Assembly: GCA_963931925.1 (NCBI GenBank)
Contig: OZ007570.1
Location: 40,158,557 to 40,222,556, forward strand
From: Onchidella celtica
Lineage: Eukaryota; Mollusca; Gastropoda; Systellommatophora; Onchidiidae
Direction: 5' to 3'
Length of the DNA stretch: 64,000 bases
The stretch's first letter is position 1, and the number at the start of each line of letters is the position of its first letter. Of this stretch, positions 56,560-64,000 are shown in pieces. The position numbers and the translations under genes are program-made. Below the pieces are notes generated by a model. It worked only from the letters and a program-made list of their open reading frames with translations, was not told where the DNA came from and searched no databases.

Positions 56560-56707
56560 TTAAACATTCGTGGGTGGTAACATCTTGCCAAGGACCAGAT
56601 CCGCTGCCTTTTCACCGATCATAATAGATGGTGCGTTCGTGTTGCCGGACACCAGCCACGGCATGATTGAAGCATCAGCCACACGCAGTCCAGAGATGCC
56701 TTTCACT
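56560..56707 (-). CDS. Gene C exon equivalent to gene B exon 11
   Basis: C-terminal FAD segment with [18 protein letters not shown], ending LPPTNV then TAA. Confidence 0.92.
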
Positions 56708-59505
56708 CTGTAAGAAATAAAATCATTTCAGTGGCTTAGGGCAGTGGTCCCCAATCTTTTTCCTCCCATTTACACCTAACAACTCTTGGAAAGTCAATTT
56801 AACCCCACCCTGATTTGTTCACAGATTTGAGCATACATTTCTACCATAATAAAGCAACACACAAAGGGAGAGTATAAAATATTTCAAAGCAGTAAATTTA
56901 CCGCGTGTGTAATTTATCCCCTGAGAGTAAATCCCCCCCCCCCCCCGCATCTCCAATTGGGGATCCCGGCTTAGGGATAATTATGCCTTTAAGTTGTTAC
57001 TGTAACCGTGGCAATGGAGAGATCTAAGCTACTGGTGAGAGAGTACCGACAGAAGCTTAAGATATTGTACCGTATTCTAAAAATTGATTTTTAATCCTCA
57101 TTTCCACTGGCACCTCTCCCTCTTTTGGGGTTGGGGGGGGGGGGGAGGGGTCATCCATCTCATTATCTGAGAAGCACCGTCATAAAACATGCCCTTGTTT
57201 TTGAGCCCTGAGTGATTTCACTTTCACTTCCACATTTACTTTTATATATACCTGCCCGTGTTCACCTAGATCTACATCTTTCTACTTTTTCACACAATAT
57301 TATGTTTTGATACCTCGGTGCGGGACTCTGGTGATCCAAAGTAAACTTTCACTGGCCGATCTTTTATCTGCATTTTTTAATATTACGTTTATCTCATAAC
57401 TTCTAACTTTCCCCTGTTTCATCAAATTTCTAGATCACCCAAGAGCTACAGAATAATACACATGAAAACAAACAGGGAAAGATACAGAAGATCGTTTTTG
57501 CCTTCTGCAATTCGCCTCAGCGAGCCATTTTAACAAAATGTGTGCCATATTTCACAAAGGTTCCTTACCGTGTCACTTCATGTACGCCTGTTATTAACTT
57601 ATTGAGTTTGTTTATATAATGATACGTAAGATATATGTAACTCGGGTGTACTGTTAAACGCTCTGTCAAAAAAAAAAATTCCCCTTAAGGGAAAATAAAG
57701 TCATTCTTATCTATCTCATCTTATCTTATCTTATCCTTAACAGTCAGGGGGAAAGGGGAAAGGGAAAAAAAAGGCCAGTTCATCCAATGAAATTCAAACA
57801 ATGTTAACAAAACTCCCAATGGATTACGAAAGATGCTGCATCTTAGAACCGATTAATTTTGTCTAGTATAGATAACTAAAAAAGTACAATCGTCATGTAA
57901 CACTGTTTTAGTTGGGTCACCAGTTCACAAAGGAAGTAGGTCTAATACTCGTAATAGGGGAGATAGCCAAGTTTGCATTTCACCCAGTCTTTCATTTGGA
58001 GTTAATGCTCTTGCGGGGATATTTAATCTTGTAAGGTGTTGTTGCACAAACTAAGTTTGGAAAAGATTGGAGGATAGAAATAACCCCCCCCCCACACCCA
58101 CACACACACACACACAACCCCCCACCCCCAACCCATTAAAAAAAATTGTATTCAGCACAAAATATTGTTATATCTAGACCCAACAAGCACTGCAATAATA
58201 AATAACCAAAAAAGATACCATTTTCTGTAAATTCAAACCATTAGTGGCCACCCCAAGCATATTTATAGGCCTACAATAATTATAATGTTCTCGCTTCACT
58301 GGTCCTTACTTACCTCAATTGAGGATCCACCACAGCTGTGGGATCTTCCTTAGGGCCCATCTTAACGGTACCTATGGGGTGGTAGATGGTCAGGGCTCGC
58401 CGCTTGACCATACAGGTCCAGTATTCTACAGAGTCGTACTCATGCTTGGCACACGATGGCACTGCGGACGTTTCCGTAAAAGCTGCCCCAACATCTCTCA
58501 AAGGCCTGGCTGTTACTATCTTCTGGCACTCACGAATACCTACGGAGATTCAATGATGAGTAAATAACACAAACTACAGGCTTGCAGCATGCCTGCAAGA
58601 TATATACTAAGGGGTGAAACCGACCACGGCTGGTGTAGGCGCCAGACTGGTGAAACGCGGGGCATAAATACTGTTTCACGCTAGCACAGTAGGCACAGCC
58701 CACAGAGCGACACAGTAGAATGCAGCGGCCAGTACCTAGTGTGCCAGTGTGGAGCAAAATTTATGGGCGGCGTGTCTCCAGACGGGTGCCTAAACCAGCC
58801 TTAGTCTGTTTCACTCCTGATTGTCCGTCCGTGCTGACTGAGTAAATACTTCACACAGCCATGTTGAAAATGGTTGCAAAGATTCTGTAGATTAGCCGGC
58901 TAGAAAAAAACATTGGCAACTGACAAATCAATTTTTTGTTTGTTTTTTGACTGACGAAATTCTTGATGGTAGATCGTGAAGGAGAATGTAACCCAGGGCC
59001 GTCTGGGCAATCCTTATGGGCCCCTGGGCAAAGCCATAAGCTGCACCCCGCCCCATGAACAACTACTCATTACCTGCATGCATGGGGCCACCTAAATCCT
59101 TATGACCTTGGGTAACTGCCCAGTGTGCCCATGCGTTAAGACAGTCCTGGTGTAACCACTTTTAAACCAACTGATGTGCAGAAATATTGTTCAACTTAAA
59201 AATGAAGAAAAACAAAAATGATAATTTCAAACTACTATTTGAAATTTTCGTATTGGCGTGTCTTTTTTTTCTTTTTTTTTCATTCAATCAATCAGTCAAC
59301 CCACACAATAACCAACCAGAGATTTACCTCTGATGAGAATATCAATATCTTCTTGCTGATCTAAGTAATTGGCTTGAATGGCAGGGTAGTCAAATGGATC
59401 GTTGGACCTCAGAGATATGTTTCCAATACTGGCAGGTCGCATGAGGGATGACAGGCATGTGAATCCATAGTCCCATTTCTCCCTTTCGGCCAGCTCTTTC
59501 TTGGT
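56560..59505 (-). CDS. Gene C: GMC oxidoreductase, last three exons (partial gene)
   Basis: Paralogue of gene B whose 5' exons lie beyond the right edge. Exons (5' to 3'): 59328-59505, 58314-58539, 56560-56707, with the same lengths (178, 226, 148 nt), phases and splice positions as gene B exons 9-11. About 11 of 182 residues differ from gene B. The catalytic YHPIGT and SGNTNAP motifs are intact, as is the TAA stop. Intron sequence near the exons is also homologous to gene B. The intron upstream of the first exon here carries a LINE and a hAT transposon. The exons in view are open; whether the whole gene is functional cannot be judged. Confidence 0.9.
57433..57740 (+). mobile_element. 3' end fragment of a LINE
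   Basis: About 33 codons ending [15 protein letters not shown] and TAA at 57531-57533 match the typical extreme C-terminus of LINE ORF2 proteins (the SFLPSAIRL motif). A 3' UTR with a small hairpin (TTCCCCTTAAGGGAA) and a (TTATC)-type tail follow. The rest of the element is missing. It lies in the last intron of gene C and is absent from gene B. Confidence 0.75.
58314..58539 (-). CDS. Gene C exon equivalent to gene B exon 10
   Basis: Carries the catalytic His in [11 protein letters not shown]. Acceptor TCCGTAG, donor GTAAGT. Confidence 0.92.
58614..58814. mobile_element. MITE family M1, copy 3 (sister of copy 1)
   Basis: 201 bp. Left GTGAAACCGACCACGGCTGG, right end complementary. Same place relative to gene C exons as copy 1 in gene B, so it predates the duplication. 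Confidence 0.78.
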
Positions 59506-60099
59506 CTGTAAGACACAATGACATTTTGAGAGCAGTTTATCACTAGTAGATATTTTTGTAAACATGGAGACGTGAATGTCTCCCTTAAGGCTGACTGATT
59601 TCACTACTGGCAAGCTGAATATCTGTGAATCACAAATTATGTCACACTGAATTGTAGAACAATATAAGAGTTGACACCAGTGAGAACAACATGAAACATC
59701 GCATTAAAAAAAAAGACTCAAAACAGGATTGTTTAGGGCAGTTTCCTTTGAAACTGAATGATATCCCTCTTGGTGTCAGAGGTTTGATTACGTGTGTATG
59801 AGTGTGAGCATGATGAACTGATCTTATATTTCTATTAATCCTGTTTCTAATTTTGGTTCAGCACCCTGGAGAACTCCATTTTTTTGTGCATTTGAGAGCT
59901 GCACAAGCTAATTCTTACATATTAAATTACCTGCAGTTTTAATATGGCTGCCTTAGCGACTAAGAGATAACTGATAGTAAAAAATAAAAAATAAACTAAG
60001 AGAACTCAGTCTTTCTCAATGGTGGGTGGAACTAAACGAGAATAAATCTCCCACTGCACGTAGATACAGATTTAGCATTTTAATTGAGTAACACAAATA
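58815..60099. repeat. Segmental duplication block 6 (copy 2), introns of gene C
   Basis: Collinear with 11643-12690. Homology stops at about 60099 (after GAGTAACACAAA), where the LINE begins in this copy. Confidence 0.78.
59328..59505 (-). CDS. Gene C exon equivalent to gene B exon 9
   Basis: Substrate-domain exon with [20 protein letters not shown] and NDPFDYPAI. Acceptor CTTACAG, donor GTAAATC. Confidence 0.9.
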
Positions 60100-61850
60100 G
60101 TGATTACTGTTTTATCGCGTAACACCAAGAACTTAAACCTTGAGACAGTTAAGAGTGACATCTCAGCCATAGGCCTCCTGGAGAAACTTGATATGGCAAT
60201 ATGTGTACAAGAAAAGGTAGAACTTTTCAATAGAGCCCTCAATGAGACCCTAGAGAAACATGCACTTCTGGAACAACGTAAGATCATTCTGCGACCCAAC
60301 ACCAGATGGTACAATGATGAAATTCGACTCGCCAAACATGAAAGGCGTCGTTCTGAAAGAAGATGGAGAAGAACTCATATGGAAATTGATAGACAGAACT
60401 ATCACGCTGCAAAAACCAGAACCAATAAATTAATATTACAATCCAAAAGAAAACACATTCTCCAAAACATCAATGAGGCAAAACGCGAACCCAAACAACT
60501 TTTCAAAATAGTCAAAGGCCTGATGGGACATGATGCAGATCAGAATAGTCTACCATTGCACACTGACCCCCAAGAACTGGCTCGGGATTTTTCAGACTTT
60601 TTCGTTAACAAAATTCAAACAATCAGAGACCAATTTGACCAACAAAAGGGAGACGATCATTATACGCCTGGAAAAAGTGATTTAGATGTATTACTTAATG
60701 AATTCCAGCCTGTCAATTTGGATGAAACCATGAAATTATTACTATCGTCATCAAACAAAACATGTATGTTAGATGCCATTCCGACTTGGATTCTCAAATC
60801 ATGTGCTAGAGAACTCGCCCCATCAATAACATCTATTGTGAACAGCAGTTTTCATGAATCCACAGTACCGGTCGCACTAAAACAAACACTCGTGACCCCT
60901 CTTCTCAAAAAGCCCAGCCTCGATCGCAACAACATGAGCAACTATCGACCCGTTTCCAACATTGCTTTCCTTTCTAAAGTCATCGAAAGATTGGTTGCAA
61001 TGCAATTGAAGGCGCATCTTACCAACAATGACCTCTCTGTGAAATTTCAATCTGCCTACAAAGAGTTTCACTCTACGGAAACTGCCCTCTTGCGAGTCCA
61101 CAATGACATCATCAGATATGCAGGCCAGAAACAATGTGTGGCGCTCATTCTTCTTGAGCTCAGCGCTGCATTTGATACGATTGACCAGGCTCTACTCTTA
61201 GCGCGACTGAGATCATATTTCAAGATTGGAGGGAAGGCATTAGAATGGATTAAATCTTATCTAACTGACCGATCACAATCAGTTCTCATTCATTCCTCAA
61301 CATCTGGAAGGGGTGCAATAACATCACCATCAGCACCACTTATCTATGGGGTGCCTCAAGGCTCTGTCTTAGGGCCCATTTTGTTCATCATGTACACATC
61401 ACCCCTATCAGACATCATCAGCAGTCATGGATTGGATTATCACCTGTACGCTGATGACACCCAAGTGTACATTCCCATCTGCCAAGGTGATGAGCAACAA
61501 CGGATCCAGGCCATCGAGAACTGCTTACAGGATGTCAAGCAATGGATGTTTGACAATAAACTCAAACTCAATGACAGCAAAACTGAGATAATTTTACTTG
61601 GAGCAAAAAATTCTAGATCTAATGTGAAAATTGATAACTTAAATCTTGACGGTACTACCATCAACGTAACATCTGGAGCCATTAAGAACCTTGGCGTCTA
61701 TTTCGACTCAGACCTGTCCATGAAAACCTATGTTACAAAACTTTGCCAAACAATGCACTTTCACTTGCGGAATATCAGTAAGATCAGAAAATGTATTGAT
61801 GAAGAGACCGCAAAGATTCTGGTCCAGGCATTTATTGTCAGTCATCTAGA
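60100..61850 (+). pseudogene. CR1/L2-like LINE ORF2, truncated at both ends
   Basis: About 583 residues of a non-LTR retrotransposon polyprotein, missing its endonuclease. A basic helical linker (residues about 60-160) is followed by reverse transcriptase motifs: NYRPVSNIAFLSKVIERLV, SAYKEFHSTETALLRV, LLELSAAFDTID, GVPQGSVLGPILF and YHLYADDTQVY, then LNDSKTEIILLG and the thumb up to FIVSHLD. In motif A the usual catalytic Asp (LDLSAAFD in relatives) is Glu, encoded by GAG at 61156-61158, so polymerase activity is doubtful. The open frame continues to 62139, but everything after 61850 (RAVTRAPQPP...) is hAT terminal sequence read in frame and not LINE protein. It is antisense to gene C. Confidence 0.85.
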
Positions 61851-61867
61851 CAGGGCCGTAACTAGGG

Positions 61868-61993
61868 CCCCGCAGCCCCCGCAATGCGGGGGGGCCCCCG
61901 AGGGTAGGGGGCCCCCGGACGGAAGAAAAAAGAGGGAGAAAAAAGGAAGAAGAAAAAAGAAAAAAAGAGGGAAAAAGAAGAAAAAGAAGAAAA

Positions 61994-62038
<45 letters not shown>

Positions 62039-62215
62039 TGGAATTATCTGGGGGCCCCAGCAATTTCAGCAAAGCAGAAAAAGACAATTTAGAGACAAGA
62101 GTGTTAATAACTGTCGGGGCCCCCTCAACAAAATCGTAGCTGTTGGGGGCCCCTCAACAAAATCGTAGTTGTCGGAGGCCCCTTACTTAACTGACTCATG
62201 GTTGCCGGGGGCCCC
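61868..62215. repeat. hAT subterminal GGGGGCCCC motifs
   Basis: At least seven G4-5/C3-5 palindromic motifs (near 61890, 61908, 62051, 62118, 62145, 62177, 62206). Two belong to a roughly 33-bp tandem unit with CTCAACAAAATCGTAG. An AG-rich microsatellite lies at 61920-62036. Likely transposase-binding sites by analogy with other hAT elements. Confidence 0.7.
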
Positions 62216-62346
62216 TTAACCTGGTTTTCCGATCAAATTATAATTATGGTTAAGGCACTCGTAATAAATGGCTCTCCGGATGAACCGACGGGAATATCCC
62301 TCGGGTGCTCAAAAGCGAAAAATGAGCGAAACAAAATGAAGAGGGA

Positions 62347-63999
62347 ATGAAAAAAATTCCGAAAATAGATGCCTTTTTTAAGCAACCCCCAAAAATGGAT
62401 GAGCTTGGTAATGCCAGTGATTGTATCAACCCCAGGCCAGTGTCAGATCAAAGTCCAACTTTAGAACCTGGACCAAGCATGCAACAAGAGGAATCAAAAT
62501 CCACTGGTAAGTAGCCAAGATCTCGATCTAGATCAAGATTAGATCTAGATTCTAGATATATCTAGACGTCTAGATCTAAATCTATACATGTATCTAGCTT
62601 TCTCTTGACTTAAATTCTAGTGCATGTAATTATTGAGTTGCCAGCAAAGAGACGGAAAAAATTTTGGTATAGATCTAGATCTATATTTAGAATTCTCTGA
62701 AAACACTGTGATCTTCCAGCCCAGCAAATTACGAGCACGAGATCTAGTAGTGCCGGTGTTGTTGCTATTGCTGCTGTTGTTGTTATTGTTGTTGTTTTGT
62801 TGTGTTTTCATTTTTTAAAGTTATTGTCTTTCCAATCGTAACGTAAATGTAACGTATATCACAACAAAGTATGAATTAGAAAACTAGATCTATCTATATC
62901 TATATCTAGTGATATAAGTCACTGTTTCTTTCTTTATCTCACCTTTTTTTCAGGTCACACGAAAGAAGGTAGTGTAGAACTACTTGTACCAGAAATAGAT
63001 CTATTAACATTGGACTACCCAACTGACAAGGGTCATTTTGCCGATGATCTAACCGATGATATGAAACATTTCATCGTTCAACATGGACTTTGTCGCCCGA
63101 AAGGGCCATTTCCAAGGAATACACAAAATAGAAGCTTTTCTTCTTATTTCTATAGTGAAGATTCTACACAGTTCTCACATTCTTCTAATACATGGCTTTG
63201 CTATTCACAAATACAAGATGTAGCTTACTGCCATTTCTGTTGGCTTTTTTTCCCCGACCACCGAAAGTTCGACACTCGGGATTGGCAAGGTTTGTCTAAA
63301 AAGGTCAAAGAGCATGCACTATCAGGAGCCCACATTCAAGCCTGCATAGTTGGAAACCATTGGAAACAACACAAAACAGTCGATCACAAGATCGATGCAA
63401 GTTTATCTGATGTGACTAGATTCTGGAGAGAGATTTTGAGAAGACTTGTTGAAATTATTTTGACAATAGCTAGAAATAACATCGCCCTGAGAGGAACGAC
63501 TGATCAACTTGGTGCTATTTCAAATGGGAACTTTCTTTCACAGGTGGAACTGTTGGCCAAGTTTGATGTTTCTATGAATACCCTAGATGGCAAAAAGAAA
63601 GGGTCTACTAACTATTTAAGTCCACTTATTCAGAATGAACTTATTGGTATTTTAGCATCAAGAGTGAGATTAGACATTTTAAATGAATTGAAAAGTGCCA
63701 GATTTTATTCCATCATCATGGACACCACCCAGGACAGTTCGAAAAAAGACCAATTGAGCTTAATTTTTCGATATGTATTAGTGGAGGACAGTGTTTAAGT
63801 TCATGAAGCTTTTATCAATTTCTATCATATCCACGACCAGACATCGGAGGGCCTACAAACAGCACTACTGTCGTTCCTAAAGGAGCATTCAATTAATTTA
63901 AAACACTGCAGAGGACAGGGCTATGACGGTGCTGCGAACATGTCCGGGTCATGCCAAGGTCTTCAAAAGAGGATTATTGACTCTCAAGCAAACGCATTT
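62347..63999 (+). pseudogene. hAT-family transposase (TTF zinc finger / DUF4371 type), 5' part, with nonsense codon
   Basis: DNA transposase of the hAT superfamily, related to host ZMYM/TTF-type proteins. Exon 1 (62347-62506, MKKIPKIDAFFKQPPK) joins exon 2 from 62954 through a GT-AG intron (62507-62953) in phase. Exon 2 has a TTF-type zinc finger (WLCYSQIQDVAYCHFC through HALSGAH), then the DUF4371 core with ARFYSIIMDTTQDSSKKDQL and, after the break, GQGYDGAANMSG. An in-frame TAA at 63796-63798 interrupts it, yet homology continues in the same frame to the window edge. Upstream, an ATG at 62280 opens a frame (MNRREYPSGAQKRKMSE) that is one base out of register near 62327, which suggests a lost original start. 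Likely inactive. Confidence 0.8.
62507..62953 (+). other. Intron of the hAT transposase gene
   Basis: Donor GTAAGT and acceptor TTTTTTTCAG; phase 1 on both sides. Contains AGATCTAGATCT-rich simple sequence and a (TTG)n run near 62757-62800. Confidence 0.8.
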
Positions 64000-64000
64000 T

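Larger units (their letters stand above)
61851..63999 (+). mobile_element. hAT transposon, 5' part, inserted in the LINE
   Basis: Begins with CAGGGCCGTAACTAGGGCCC, a hAT-like terminal repeat, at a sharp break in the LINE reading frame. The 8 bp before it (CATCTAGA) should be the left target duplication. It contains a transposase gene with one intron and runs off the right edge, so the other end is unseen. Confidence 0.8.

Noticed and set aside
61851-62139. C-terminal extension of the LINE protein rich in Lys/Arg/Glu
   Set aside because: It is hAT terminal sequence and an AG microsatellite that happens to be read in frame.

Overview
This is eukaryotic nuclear DNA: AT-rich, intron-rich and packed with animal-type mobile elements (LINEs, LTR elements, a Helitron, a P-element-like transposon, a hAT transposon, MITEs, a foldback element) and microsatellites. 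The element mix, the long introns and the expanded GMC oxidoreductase family suggest an invertebrate, plausibly a marine lophotrochozoan such as a mollusc. The species cannot be fixed from the sequence alone.

The only host genes I can support are three tandem FAD-dependent GMC oxidoreductases (glucose/choline dehydrogenase-like), all on the minus strand. Gene A has only its first exon here (322-445) and continues off the left edge. Gene B is complete: 11 coding exons from 36347 down to 10620, all with GT-AG splice sites and matching phases, giving 603 residues with every GMC hallmark. Gene C shows only its last three exons (59505 to 56560) and continues off the right edge. Intron and intergenic sequence is duplicated along with the genes. 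Blocks at about 1640-2907, 3265-5375, 7148-7973, 9402-10015, 10500-10985 and 11070-12690 recur in order at about 37457-60099, so this is a tandem segmental duplication with a unit of about 36 kb. The sister copy serves as a natural empty-site control for later insertions.

Region by region. 1-10 kb: exon 1 of gene A, then duplicated intergenic DNA holding a 5'-truncated LINE (5380-7147, 11-bp target duplication) and a small Helitron (7974-9401). 10.6-36.3 kb: gene B, whose introns hold a MITE, a 3.1-kb foldback element (17466-20586), an unclassified insert with a 38-bp minisatellite, and a young internally deleted LTR retroelement (30186-33785). 36.3-56 kb: intergenic DNA with a template-switch-like palindrome (38322-38436), an LTR retroelement (39027-47033) that itself contains a P-element-like THAP transposon (40296-44544), a decayed 82-bp tandem array (48190-49190) and a GATC/AGAATAG satellite with 195-bp higher-order periodicity (50861-51250). 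56.5-64 kb: the 3' exons of gene C, then in its next intron a CR1/L2-like LINE (from about 60100) interrupted by a hAT transposon (61851 to the edge).

The mobile elements do not form a pathway with the GMC genes. The GMC array is the functional content and the rest is nested insertion history. No undescribed biological system is demonstrated. The strongest items for follow-up are the nested P-in-LTR structure, the Helitron and LINE insertions with paralogous empty sites, the foldback element and the template-switch palindrome.
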